Shown in pieces: positions 1-13,310 of a DNA stretch of 64,000 bases (the stretch's first letter is position 1; each line of letters starts with the position of its first letter). This DNA is from Hemileia vastatrix (taxonomy: Eukaryota > Basidiomycota > Pucciniomycetes > Pucciniales > Zaghouaniaceae), in contig JASXTE010000005.1 in assembly GCA_030280995.1 (NCBI GenBank), positions 3,631,001-3,695,000 of the forward strand, in the 5' to 3' direction. The translations under genes were made by a program, and so were the position numbers. The notes beneath the pieces were generated by a model. It did no database searches. It was not told the DNA's origin and saw only the letters and a program-made list of their open reading frames with translations.

Positions 1-1887
1 TGGAAATGTTTATGAGGAATACTATATTAACTAAAGAAGACTTGCACCCTACTACTGTTCATCATAAAAGTGTCCACCAGAAGAATTCTCAAACTTGTGG
101 TTGACACCTTTGGCCTGGTCCAGCCATATGGGATCAATTCTGCATTAGGAAATGAGGATTTAATTTGGTCAATCAGGGTACTAGAATTAATTTTATATAG
201 ATAAAGTGTCCAACTAAATATTGGAAAAAAATCAGTTGAAAACTTCATTTAGTTTTTCAAAAAATCAAATTAAGTAAAATTTTATTCCTGATGATGCCCA
301 TTTTATCCAACACCTCTTCTGAGCCTTGGAAGTAGGCATTTAGCTTGAATTTTGAATTTCATATAAAGTCCCTATTATTCAACCTATTTCTTTTTATCCC
401 TTTTTTTCTTTTAGATATCAATTAATTTTATGTAAAACAAATCATTTTCATAATTTTTTACCTGTATTTAATAAAATTATTAAAGGTTTAACATCACCCT
501 GTAAGCATTTGGCACATGTTTTTTTGCTATACTAGTAAAAATAATAATATACTGGTAACAAAAAATTGATCAAATGATAAAATATTAATAAAACAGAAAG
601 ATTAAATACCAGTGGATATGTTTTAAGAAAATACCAGTTGCACTGAAGAAGAGCTGCACCCTAGATACTCACCATCAAAAAAGTGTCCAGCACAAGTTTG
701 GCCGAACTTGTGCTGGACACTTTTGGTCAGTTGCAGTCATATGAGATCAATTCTTGCTATGGCAATGATAAAAAGTTTTTGGATAAAAAACTTCACTAGA
801 AGTAGTTTTACATAGCCAAATTTTCTACCTAGATTTCATCCAAACCACAGGTGCACAATTTTTATCTTTGAAAAAAAGTCAATTTAGTACAATTTATCCC
901 TGATGGCTCTCATTTGCTTCAACACCTCTACTGGCCTTTGATAGTAGGAATATTACTTGGATTTCTTTTTTCATATTTGATCCCTTTAACTTAATTTTTT
1001 ATTCCTAATATTGCTTTTGGATATTAATTAATAATTTTTAAAATAAAATATTTTCATACTTTTATACATTTATTTAATAATATTATAAATGGCATAACAT
1101 CACCTGGTATGAATTTGGCACATGAGTATTTTCTATACTTATAAAATTAATAATATAATGGCGACCAAAAATTAATCAAATGATATTAATGAGTGAGGAA
1201 CAAATATAAAATACCAGTAGACATGTTTGTAAGAAATACTAGATGAACTGAAGAAAAATTCTACCCTAGCTACTCTCCATCATAAAAGTGTCCAGCACAA
1301 GTTTGGCCAAACTTGTGCTGGACACTTATGGTCAGGTGCAGTCAGATGGGAGCAATTCTATCTATGGAAATGAAGATAAATTTTTGATATAAAATTACAC
1401 TAGAAGTAGTTTGATATGGCAAAATTTTTATGCTGAAGTTTTGGTAAAGCTCAAGTTGATTTTTTTTTTATTTTTACAAAAAAGAAAATTTAGTGCAAAA
1501 TTAGCCCTGATTGTGATAATTTGATTCAACATCTCTTTTTTCTGTTTATGGCAGGAATTTAACTTGGATTTTAATTTTCATCTTTGATTTTTTTTTTTAC
1601 TTTACTCCTCTCATATTGCTTTTGGATAGAAGTTTATTTTTTGTAAAATAAATCATTTTCATATTTTTTTACCTTTATTTAATAATATTATAAAAGGTGT
1701 AACATCACCCAGTATTCATTTGGCACACAAGTTTTTGCTATACTGATAATATTAATAATATAATGGTGACAAAAAATTAATCAATTGATAAATATGAGTG
1801 AGGCACAAAGATTTAATAACAGTGGAAATTTTTATAAGAAATTTCAGATGATTAAAAATGACTTGCACCCTGGCTACTCTTCATGAT

Positions 1888-1933
1888 AAAAGTGTCCAGC
1901 ACAAGTTTGGCCAAACTTGTGCTGGACACTTTT
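1888..1933. repeat. 46-bp perfect palindrome, one per satellite unit
   Basis: The left arm starts AAAAGTGTCCAGCACAAG and the centre is TTTGGCCAAA with no loop. This copy is perfect over 46 bp. Near-perfect copies lie around 680-725, 1284-1327, 2498-2543 (worn), 3108-3152, 3716-3760, 4328-4374, 4938-4983, 5542-5587, 6154-6198, 6734-6778, 7339-7383, 7947-7992, 9677-9722 and 10257-10301; a very degenerate one is at 68-113. The ten central bases take three forms: TTTGGCCGAA, TTCGGCCAAA and TTTGGCCAAA. All derive from TTCGGCCGAA by CpG loss. The arms are better conserved than much of the flanking unit. Confidence 0.95.
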
Positions 1934-4900
1934 GGTTGCATGCCGTCAGACGCAATCAATTCTTTTTATGGAAATGAGACTGAATTATCACTCCATCATT
2001 GCACTGAAAGTAGTTTTATATAGACAAATTTTCCCCTGGAAGTTTGTCCAAACCTAAGGTAGACAATTTTTTCCTTTGGTAAAAAGTAAATTTGATCCAT
2101 GTTAATCTATGATGGTGCCCATTTTTTCTGAAGCCTCTACTGGCTCATGATAGCAGAAATTATACTTAATATCTTTATTTCATGTTTGATCTCTTTAATT
2201 TTAATCTTACCCTTTTATTTATCTTTAGCTTTTAAATATCAATTTTATTTTGGTAAAACTGATAACTTTCACATTTTTTTACATTTGTTATATTATATTA
2301 TTAAAGTTGTAAAATCATCCAGTGTACATTCATTACACATGTTTTTGCTATACAAAAAACATTAATAATATAATGGTGACTAAAAAATAATCAAATAATA
2401 AATATGGATGACACAGAAAGATCAAATACCCATAGAAATTTTTAAAATGAATATAAGATTAACTGAAGAAGACTTGCACCCTAGCTACTCTCCATCATAA
2501 AAGTGTCCAGCACAATTTCAGCTGAGCTTGTGCTGGATAATTTTGGTTGCATGCAGCCAGATGGGATAAATTTATTCAATGGAAGTTAAAATGAATTTTT
2601 GCTCAATCATTGCACAAGAAGTAGCTTTATACTGCTATACTATCCTCCTGATTTTTTGGAAAACCACAGGTGGACACTTTTATTAATTTTAAAAAAAAGA
2701 AAACATATTCCAAATCTAGAACTGGTGGTGCAAATTTGGTCTGAAAACTCAAATTATCTTTGATGGCAGAAATTTTATTTGAATGTTTAATTTCATATTT
2801 AATCACTTTTATTTTACTTTTTTATTCCTGTTTTTGCTTTCAAATATCAATTTATTAATTGTAAAACTAATACTTTACATATTTTTTTTACTTTTATTTA
2901 ATAAGATTATGAAAGATGTAGCATCTCCCAGTATACATTTGGCTTACAAGTTTTTTCAATACTAATAACATTAATATTTTAATGGTGAAAAACAATGAAT
3001 CAAATGATAAATATGAATGACACAGAAAGATCATATACAAGTGGATTTGTTTATAAGGAATACCTGATGAGCTGAAGAAGACCTGCACCCTAGATACTCA
3101 CCATCATAAAAGTGTCCAGCATAATTTGGCCGAACTTGTGCTGGACACTTTTGGTTGCATGCAGTCAGATGGGATAAATTTACTCTATGGAAATGAAAAT
3201 GACATTTTGCTCAATCATTGCACAATAAGTAGTTTGATATTGCCAAAATGTCCTCCTGATGATTTTTCAAAACTCATCAGGACACTTTCTTTGGTTTAAC
3301 AAAAAAGAAAATATAATGCAAGTTTAGCCCTGGTGGTGCACATTTAATCTAACACCTCTACTTGTTATTGATAGTGGGAATTTTCCTTAGATTTTTTTTT
3401 CTTATTTTATCCCTTTTATTTTACTTTTTTATTGCTAATATTGCTTTGGATATCAATTTTTAATTTTTAAAATAAATAATTTTCATACTCTTATACCTTT
3501 ATTTAATAATATATGATAAAAGGTGGAACACCACCTGGTATGCATTTTTCACACAAGTTATTACTATAGTAATAACGTTAATAATATAATGATTACAAAA
3601 AATTAATCAAATGGTAAATTTAAATGACACAGAAAGATCAAATTCCAGTGGAAATGTTTATAAGAAATCCCTTTTGATTTTAAGAAGATTTGTTGTATGC
3701 CTACTCTCAATTATAAATGTGTCCAGCACAAGTTTGGCCAAACTTGTGCTGGACACTTTTGGTTGCATGAAGTCATATGAGATAAATTCTCTCTATGGAA
3801 ATAAAAATGATATTTCACTCAATTATTGAAGTAAAGAATGTTTAATATTGTAAAATTGTCCCCTGGAAGTCTGTCCAAACCTCAGGTCAAAATTTGTTAG
3901 CTATACATAAAAGTAAGTTTAGACCAAGTCTTGACCTAGGGGTCCCCAACTGTCCCAACACCATTTCTGGCTCTTGATAGTAAAAATTTTACTTGTATTT
4001 TTTATTTCGTATTTGATCCCATTTGTTTTCATTTTACTTTACCATTACTCTTTTTAATTTTAAATATCAATTTATTTTTTTAAAAACTAAACATATTCAT
4101 ATTTTTTTAACTTTATATAATAATATTATTAAAGTTGTAACATCACCAATTTTGCATTTGGCATGCAGGTTTTTGCTATACTAGAAACATTAATAATATA
4201 TATGGTGACAAAAAATTAATTATAAGATAAATATGAATGATAAAAAAAAGTTAAAAACCCAATAGAAATGTGAAAAACAAAAAACTGTTGTACTGAGAAA
4301 CACTTCCACCCTAGCTACTCTCCATCATAAAAGTGTCCAGCACAAGTTCGGCCAAACTTGTGCTGGGTACTTTTGCTCAGGTGCAGTCAGATGGGATCAA
4401 CTTTCTCTGTGAAAATTAAATTAAAAAAATGCTAAATAATTAAATTAGAAGTAGTTTGGTGTGGCTGAATTATCCACCTTGAGTTTTTCCAAACCTCAGG
4501 TGAAAAATTTTTTATCTTTAAAAAAAATTAAATTTTATCAAATTTAGCCCTGATGGCACCTATTTGTTTCAACACCTCTACTGGCTCTTGAAGGCAGGAA
4601 TTTTTCTTGAATTTTTCTTTTTCATATTTGATCTCTTTTACTTTACTTTTTTATCACTCATGTTACATTTGGATATTAATTTATAATTTTGGAAAAGAAA
4701 TCATTTTCATATTTTTTTAACTTTTTTTAATAATATTATAAAAGGTTTAATATAACATGGCATGCAATTGGTGCACAAGTTTTTTCTATACTAATAAAAT
4801 TAATAATATTCTAATGACAAAAAAGTAATCAGATAATAAAATATGAATAACACAGAAAGATCAAATACCATTTGACATGTTTTAAAAAAATAACAGTTGC

Positions 4901-7900
4901 ACTGAAGAAGACCTGCACCCTAGCTACTCTCCATCATAAAAGTGTTTAGCACAAGTTCGGCCAAACTTGTGCTAGACACTTTTGGTCAGGTGCAGTCAGA
5001 TGGGATCAATTCTCTCTATGGCAATGAAAAAAATTATTTGATAAGAAACTTCACTAGATGTAGTTTGATATAGCTGAATTATCCACCTAGATTTCATCCA
5101 AACCACAGGTACACAATTTTTTATCTTTAAAAAACAATCAATTTAGTACAATTTATCCCTGATGGCTCTCATTTGCTTCAACATCTCTACTGGCCTTGAT
5201 ATTAGCAATAATACTTGGAGTTTGTTTTTCATATTTGATCACTTTAACTTAATTTTTTATTCCTCATATTGCTTTTGGATATCAATTAATAATTTTTAAA
5301 ATAAATTATTTTAATATTTTTATACATTTTTTTAATAATATTATAAAAGGTGTAACATCACTCAGTATGCATTTGGCACACGATTTTTTGCTATACTTAT
5401 ATAATTAATAATATAATTAAGACAAAAAATTAATTCAACAATATGTATGAGTGAGGCACAAAGATAAAATAACAGTGGACATGTTTGTAAGAACTACCAG
5501 ATGAACTGAAGAAAAATTCTACCCCAGCCGCTCTCCATCATAAAAGTGTCCAGCACAAGTTCGGCCAAACTTGTGCTGGACACTTTTAGTCACGTGCAGT
5601 CATATGGGATCAATTCTCTATATGGCAACAAAAAAACATTTTTTTATTAAACTTCACTGAAAGTAGTTTTGTTTAGCTGAATCATCCACCTGTTGTTCTT
5701 CCCAACCTCAGGTGTATAATTTTTTATCTTTAAAAAAAAGGTCACTTATTACAATTTAGCCCTGATGGCTCCCATTTTTTTCAACACTTCTACTGGCTCT
5801 TGAGAGCAAGAATTTTACTAGTATTTTGTTTTTTATAATTGATCTCTTTGAGATTAATTTTACCTTTTTATCCCTCATATTGCTTTTGTATATCAATTTA
5901 TTTTTTGTAAAACAAATCATTTTCATATTTTTTTACCTTTATTTAATAATATTATAAAAGGTGTAACATCACCCAGTATGCATTGGGCACACGAGTTTTT
6001 GCTATACTTATAATATTAATAATATAATGGTGACAATGAATTAATCAAATGATATATATGAGTGAGGTACAAAGATTAAGTACCAATGGACATGTTTATA
6101 AGAAATACCAGATTAACTGAAGAAAAATTCTACCCTAGCTACTCTCCGTCATAAATGTGTCCAGCACAAGTTCGGCCAAACTTGTGCTGGACACTTTTTG
6201 TCACATGCAGTCTGGTGTGATCAATTCTCTCTCAATCATTGAACTAGAAGTTTTTTGATATGGCTAAATGGTTCTGCTGAGGTTTTTTTAAACCTCAGAT
6301 TGGCACTTTTTTGTTTTTCAAAAAAGCAATTATAGTCCAAGTTTAGCCTCACTGGTGGACATTTTCCCCAACATGTCTACTTGCTCTTGATGGCAGTAAT
6401 TTTATTTTAATTTTTTATTTCATATTTGATTCCTTTAATTTTACCTTTTTATCCCTCATATTGCTTTTGTAAATCAATTTATTTTTTGTAAAACAAATCA
6501 TTTTCATATTTTTTTACCTTTATTTAATAATATTATAAAAGGTGTAACATCACCCGGTACACGTTGGGCACACGAGTTTTTGCTATACTTATAATATTAA
6601 AACATAATGGTGACAAAAAATCAATCAAAGGATAAATATGAGTGAGGCACAAATATCAAATACCATTTGACATGTTTTTAAAAAATGACAGTTGCACTGA
6701 AGAAGACCTGCACCCTAGCTACTCTCCATCATAAAAGTGTCCAGCACAAGTTCGGCCAAACTTGTGCTAGACACTTTTGGTCAGGTGCAGTCAGATGGGA
6801 TCAATTCTCTCTATGGCAATGAAAAAAATTATTTGATAAGAAACTTCACTAAATGTAGTTTGATATAGCTGAATTATCCACCTAGAGTTCATCCAAACCA
6901 CAGGTACACAATTTTTTATCTTTAAAAAACAATCAATTTAGTACAATTTATCCCTGATGGCTCTCATTTGCTTCAACATCTCTACTGGCCTTTGATATTA
7001 GCAATAATACTTGGAGTTAGTTTTTCATATTTGATCCCTTTAACTTAATTTTTTATTCCTCATATTGCTTTTAGATATCAATTAATAATTTTTAAAATAA
7101 ATTATTTTAATATTTTTATACATTTTTTTAATAATATTATAAAAGGTGTAACATCACTCAGTATGCATTTGGAACACAATTTTTTGCTATACTTATATAA
7201 TTAATAATATAATTAATACAAAAAATTAATCAAACAATATGTATGAGTGAGGCACAAAGATAAAATACCAGTAGAAATGTTTGTAAGAAATACCAGATGA
7301 ACTGAAGAAAAATTCTACCCCAGCCGCTCTCCATCATAGAAGTGTCCAGCACTAGTTTGGCCAAATTTGTGCTGGACACTTTTGGTCATGTGCAGTCAGA
7401 TGGGATCAATTCTCTGTATGGCAACAAAAAAACTTTTTTATCAAATTTCACTAGAAGTAGTTTGGTTTAGCTGATCATCCACCTGCTGTTCTTCCCAATA
7501 TCAGGTGTATAATTTTTTATCTTTAAAGAAAAGGTCACTTATTACAATTAAGCCCTGATGGCTCCCATTTGCTTTAACACCTCTACTCGCTCTTGATAGC
7601 AGGAATTTTATCAGTATTTTTTTCATATTTGAACTCTTTGACTTTTATTTTACTCTTTTATTCCTCTTTTTACTTTTAAATTTCTATTTATTTTTTGTAA
7701 AACTAATCCTTTCCATATTTTTTTACGTCTATTTTAAAAAATTATTGAAGGTATAACTTCACATGGTATGCATTTGGCACACAAGTTTTTGCTATACTAA
7801 TAACATTAATAATATAATGGTGATAAAATATTAATCGGATGATAAATATGAAAGATACAGACTGATCAAATACCAGTAGACATGTTTATGAGAAATACAA

Positions 7901-8000
7901 GATGAAGGAACTGAAGAAAATTTTCACCCAAGCTACTCTCCATCATAAAAGTGTCCAGCACAAGTTTGGCCGAACTTGTGCTGGACACTTTTAGTCACGT

Positions 8001-9116
8001 TGTGGTAGCCTAAAGTTTAGTATGACACCTAAGTACCTAAATGGAGTTATTACGGCGTGCAAGATTGGCGTTATTATTTTATAAAAGGCTTTTATTGAAT
8101 TTATTTGAGTCTTAAATATAAAGAAATTTGGTTAAAAACAAATGCCTACATGAAATCAATTTATTTTACGGAGAAAACTTATTTTGCGGTCTGAAAAGAT
8201 TATAAGTATCAAGTCAAGTCACTCAAGAACCTTGGGAAATTTTTCCAGAATTTTTACTATTTTTCTTATATTTTTAAAAGAATTTTAAAGATTTATAGAA
8301 ATATTTACGTTTTCAGAAATTACTTAACTTTAATAAATTTTCACGGGGTAATTAGAGCTGCGCAGACTACGAAAATTAGTTTGGAATATAAAGGGGAAGT
8401 AGCTCTATTATGTGTAATTTTTCTAGACTTTTTATTATAGTTTTTAAGGTTCTAATTGAGTCGGGAAGTCTGGACGGACTCCGTTTGGACTCCGTACGGA
8501 CTCCGCTTTGACTCCGTACGGGCTCCGGATTGACTCTGGGAGAGCTCTGGAGGGGAAAACTTAGGCACGTGACTAGGAATACTTAAGTGCCTCTCAAACT
8601 CGAAATTGAGGGGGGGATAAATCATACAGCTTAATCATTGACCACCACGGTCTCATTTTTTATTACTCAACAAATTAAAATAAATTGTAATACCCTTATA
8701 ACTTTATATTTTATATATAACATTTTATAAATACTACTCAACAATTTAAATCACACTTCATACAGGGTATCTTTAGAAAGGTCTTCATCACTGGGACTTG
8801 ATTATTGCTGTCTCATAAAACTCAAATTATAATAAAAACATAAAAGTCAATCTTTACAGATCTTTCACTGGTACACCTTAATTGTTGTTATCAGTATTTC
8901 TTTTCTCAACAGCCACGATCATTTAATCTCAATAAGCGTTATATATTTTAGAGTTTCATTATTTTTATCAATCAGATCCAAGTAGATTGGTTAGCTTAGT
9001 GATTTAGAATTCCCATTTTGTTATTTTATTGGAAGGACGGGGTTTTCAGCTAAATCCACATATCTCCTCCGGATTCTGCTTACAGCAAGGCGACTGTAAG
9101 AGTTTACCTTACCATA
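8001..9116 (+). mobile_element. Solo LTR of Ty3 family B
   Basis: Begins TGTGGTAGCCTAAAG and ends TTACCTTACCATA, matching along its length the two LTRs of the full element at 29277-40935. It sits inside a satellite unit and is flanked by the 4-bp duplication ACGT (7997-8000 and 9117-9120); the satellite unit resumes without loss. It contains the family's CGG/CCG-rich stretch (about 8461-8530). No internal region is present, so this is the product of LTR-LTR recombination. It differs from the 29277-40935 LTRs at scattered positions, so it is an older insertion. Confidence 0.93.
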
Positions 9117-10794
9117 ACGTGCATTCAGATGGGATCAATTCTCTATATGGCAAAAAAAAACATTTTTTTATTAAACTTCACTACAAGTAGTTTTGTTTAG
9201 CTGAATCATCCACCTGTTGTTCTTCCCAACCTCAGGTGTATAATTTTTTATCTTTAAAAAAAAGGTCACTTATTACAATTTAGCCCTGATGGCTCCCATT
9301 TGTTTCAACACTTCTACTGGCTCTTGAGAGCAAGAATTTTACTAGAATTTTGTTTTTCATAATTGATCTCTTTGAGATTAATTTTACCTTTTTATCCCTC
9401 ATATTTCTTTTGTATATCAATTTATTTTTTGTAAAACAAATCATTTTCATATTTTTTTACCTTTGTTTAATAATATTATAAAAGGTGTAACATCACCCGG
9501 TATGCGTTGGGCACGCGAGTTTTTGCTATACTTATAATATTAATAATATAATGGTGACAATAAATTAATCAAATGATATATTTGAGTGAGGCACAAAGAT
9601 CAAGTACCAATGGACATGTTTATAAGAAATACCAGATTAACTGAAGAAAAATTCTACCCTAGCTACTCTCCGTCATAAATGTGTCCAGCACAAGTTTGGC
9701 CGAACTTGTGCTGGACACTTTTTGTCACATGCAGTCTGGTGTGATCAATTCTCTCTCAATCATTGAACTAGAAGTTGTTTGATATGGCTAAATGGTTCTG
9801 CTGAAGTTTTTTTAAACCTCAGATTGGCACTTTTTTGTTTTTCAAAAAAGCAAATATAGTCCAAGTTTAGCCTCACTGGTGGACATTTGCCCCAACATGT
9901 CTAATTGCTCTTGATGGCAGTAATTTTATTTTAATTTTTTATTTCATATTTGATTCCTTTAATTTTACCTTTTTATCCCTCATATTGCTTTTGTATATCA
10001 ATTTATTTTTTGTAAAACAAATCATTTTCATATTTTTTTACCTTTATTTAATAATATTATAAAAGGTGTAACATCACCCGGTATGCGTTGGGCACATGAG
10101 TTTTTGCTATACTTATAATATTAAAACATAATGGTGACAAAAAATCAATCAAATGATAAATATGAGTGAGGCACAAAGATCAAATACCAGTGGACATGTT
10201 TATAAGAAATACCAGATGAACTGAAGAAAAATTCCACCCTAGCTAACCTCCATCATAAAAGTGTCCAGCACAAGTTCGGCCAAACTTGTGCTGGAAACTT
10301 TTGGTCACATGCAGTCTGATGTGATCAAATCTCTCTATTGCAATGAAAATGAATTTTTCTTCAATAATTGCACTAGAAGTTGTTTGATATGGCAAAATTG
10401 TCATCCTGAAGTTTTTTTAAACCTCAGATTGGCACTTTTTTGTTTTTCAAAAAAGCAATTATAGTCCAAGTTTAGCCTCACTGGTGGACATTTTCCCCAA
10501 CATGTCTACTTGCTCTTGATGGCAGTAATTTTATTTTAATTTTTTATTTCATATTTGATCCCTTTAATTTTACCTTTTTATCCCTCATATTGCTTTTGGA
10601 TATCAATTTATTTTTTGTAAAACAAATCATTTTCATATTTTTTTACCTTTATTTAATAATATTATAAAAGGATTAACATCACCCGGTATGCATTTGGCAC
10701 ACAAGGTTTTGCTATACTTATAATATTAATAACATAATGGTGACAAAAATCAATCAAATGATAAATATGAGTGAGGCACAAAGGTCAAATACCA

Positions 10795-12339
10795 ATTAAT
10801 CAATAGTTCTTTTTAATATTATAAATTTTTTGATTAAATAAAATGCTAATAATGAATTATATTTTTCATCCACAATTCCACTCTAATGATTCCCACTGCA
10901 CAAAAAGGGTTCACTTGGTCCTTTCTTTACTGCTTGTGCATATATTTTATTGCCCACAGTACTACAATTTTTTGTAATGATTATCCCACATCTGATTCAG
11001 GAATATTTTTAAACAATATAAGTTTTTTTTACAAAAGACCTTATCATATCCAATATCCCACAAAAAATACAACCTGTTTTTGTATTAAAGCCCATTAATT
11101 ATTAAGAAATTGTTAAAATAATTAGATTAGACCCTGGCACAGCTAGATCCATACCAACCGACCTAAAGTCTTTTCAATATTGAAAACAATTAAATAAAAT
11201 TATGATATCATACTAAATTATGGGCACCAACCATAATTCAGCACTTCTCATTTGCTCTGCTACAAGATGAGTGCATGTAGCATTTTTCTAATGTTGGACT
11301 GTTTTTCTTCCTTCCCTCACACCTTTAGTCCAGAATGAAAATTTAGTATGAGTTTTGGTCAAAATGGTTTGCCAGTGTTATCTGTATGCAATATGAATTC
11401 ATATTGCATATTTCTATTTATGCATAAAATATACTCGTTAAGCATCATTTTTTTGCATTTTTCAATCATTATGCATATTTATGCATATTCATATGCATAT
11501 TCATTATACAGATTTATATGCATATTAATATATTTTATTCATATACGTATATGCACCTTTTTTTTGCATATTCAATATGCATATTTTTAATGCATATTCA
11601 ATATGCATATTTTTATGCATATTCAATATGCATATTTTTATGCATATTCAATATGCATATTTTTTATGCATAATCACTATGCATATTTTTTATGCATATT
11701 TATTCTTCATAGTCATTATGCATACACTTTGGATAGGCATTTCACATCAATTTTTAGCATGCAATAAGTATCCACCATGCAAATTCAAATGCATATGCAT
11801 GTATATCATACACGCAACATATATTCAAGTTTATTATTTGAATATTAAGGTATGCTAAGTGATGTTGTTCAACCTTTTGCCAAACCTGAGATTAACTGAT
11901 GTTCAATGTGGTTCTTAAGCTCTGCTCAAGGAGGGATTGTTCTGGATTCAATCTGTGACAGTTTATTTTTTCAATGTTTTTTTATCAGATTTAAAAAAAT
12001 CTTTCTGACAGTTTCAGGATGGTTTCCCAACAGTTTCCTGACAAATTCCTGATAGTTTCAAATAGAGGGAACTGCTAGCAGTTCACCCCCAGATTTCCCG
12101 TGGTGATTCTTTAAGCATTCCACTTACTCCATATTCAATTTCCCCCAAATTCCAACATCATTCTTTTTTGCTCTATTTTTCCTACTTTTCAATCAAGGTA
12201 AGTTTTATCTCCTTTTTTTCATACCTAAATGATATCTATTTCCTTCTATAAAAATTTCATACTTAAATATATGCATGTCTCTTATCTGGATAACAGTGGA
12301 CTTATTAAACTCTTCTTGTTCTCATCTCCATTACCACTT
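10795..12339. other. AT-rich spacer without a recognised gene
   Basis: No open frame here looks like a real protein; the frames at 10886-11098 and 11348-11858 are short and biased by AT repeats. The only structured part is the ATGCAT minisatellite listed separately. From about 11940 a pyrimidine-rich stretch leads into the repeated module at 12355. Confidence 0.6.
11566..11720. repeat. ATGCATATT minisatellite
   Basis: About five copies of a 25-28 bp unit of the form GCATATTCAATATGCATATT, each holding short self-complementary ATGCAT and ATATGCATAT segments. Looser ATGCATAT motifs extend from about 11460 to 11800. Confidence 0.85.
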
Positions 12340-12354
12340 TTCAAGTTTTTGTAA

Positions 12355-13310
12355 GATTTTGAAAATCAGACTTGGAATTAGGGTTAGGTTTATTCGAATC
12401 TAATTTTCTTTTCCTGAATATTCTTATGAAGACTACCTTTCATTTCCCACAAACAGATTTGAATTTGGTTCAGTGGTCGCTGTGATATTGACTGTTAAAG
12501 CTGAGCCTTTTTTTCCCAATTTAATTTTTTTATTTCATTTTTATATGTAACAAAGTAGGTTTAGGTTTATTTAAATCACATTTACTTTAATTAAATATTT
12601 TACTGAAGCCTATCTCTAATTTTCCACAAACAGGTTTGGATTAGGTTCATTGGTTGCTGAGATTTTGACCTTTGAAGTTGAGCTTATTTTTTTCCATATT
12701 TCACTTATCTTATTTCACGTTTTTATAGTGCATAATTAGAGAAAAAGGATTCTGAAGCTCTTATCTGATTATTATCTAGGCTTTTATCTTCCTCTTTTTG
12801 GACTTTTCATCATCCCTTTTCAAGTTTTTATGCAAATTTTAAAAGTAGAGTCAGAATTAGAATTAGGTTTCTTTGAATCAACTGTCCTTTTAGCTGAAGA
12901 TGCTTCTGAAGACTATCTTTCATTTCCAGTAAACCAGTTTGAATTTGGTTCAGTTGCTTCTGAGATATTGACCTTTAAAGGTGAGGCTTTTTTTTATAAT
13001 TTCACTTTTATTTTATTTTATAATGAATATCATAATATCTACATCATTCATTTATCCTTCCAGATTCCTTTAATGATCTAGGCTTTTATCTCCCTCTTGT
13101 TGGAATTTTGATCATCAGTTTTCAAGTTTCTGTGCAATTTTGAAAATCAGAGTCAGTATTAGGGATAGGTTTATTTGAATCTACTTTCCTGTTAGCTGAA
13201 GATACTTCTGAAGCCTATCTTTCATTTCCAGAGAACTGACTAGAATTTGGTTCAGTGGTTGCTGAGATATTGACCTTTAAAGTTGAGCCTTTTTTTTCCC
13301 ATTTTCATGT
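12355..13310 (+). repeat. Four decayed copies of a coding-like module
   Basis: Four related blocks lie at about 12355-12510, 12549-12690, 12830-13000 and 13125-13300, the last two about 298 bp apart. Each reads, after frame adjustment, as a peptide close to YLSFPxNxFEFGSVVAEILTF. In copy 3 the frame is open for roughly 45 codons and ends at a donor-like GGTGAGG; the others have stops or indels. The similarity is higher in the module than between modules. This suggests duplicated exons of a dead gene or repeat protein. I do not recognise the family, and no complete gene can be built. Confidence 0.6.

Larger units (their letters stand above)
1..10794. repeat. Tandem satellite array, ~605-bp units
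   Basis: About 16 head-to-tail units seen directly by aligning the recurring palindrome centres (near 95, 700, 1305, 1909, 2519, 3128, 3736, 4350, 4959, 5563, 6174, 6754, 7359, 7968, 9698, 10278). Spacing is 604-614 bp except two 580-bp units (6174 to 6754 and 9698 to 10278) that share a deletion after the palindrome. Each unit also keeps a block reading AATATTATAAAAGGTGTAAC and a GTGAGGCACAAAGATC block. The array is cut by the window start, interrupted by a solo LTR at 8001-9116, and ends near 10794 where homology stops. No convincing gene lies within it; the short open frames are recurrent shadows of the unit. Confidence 0.95.

Noticed and set aside
680..725. Palindrome as a transposon terminal inverted repeat pair
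   Set aside because: Arms meet with no interior, and copies are in register with the tandem unit and without target duplications.
2147..3829. Short open frames in the satellite units
   Set aside because: AT-rich and hydrophobic by composition, not conserved between units, several start at non-ATG codons within the palindrome.
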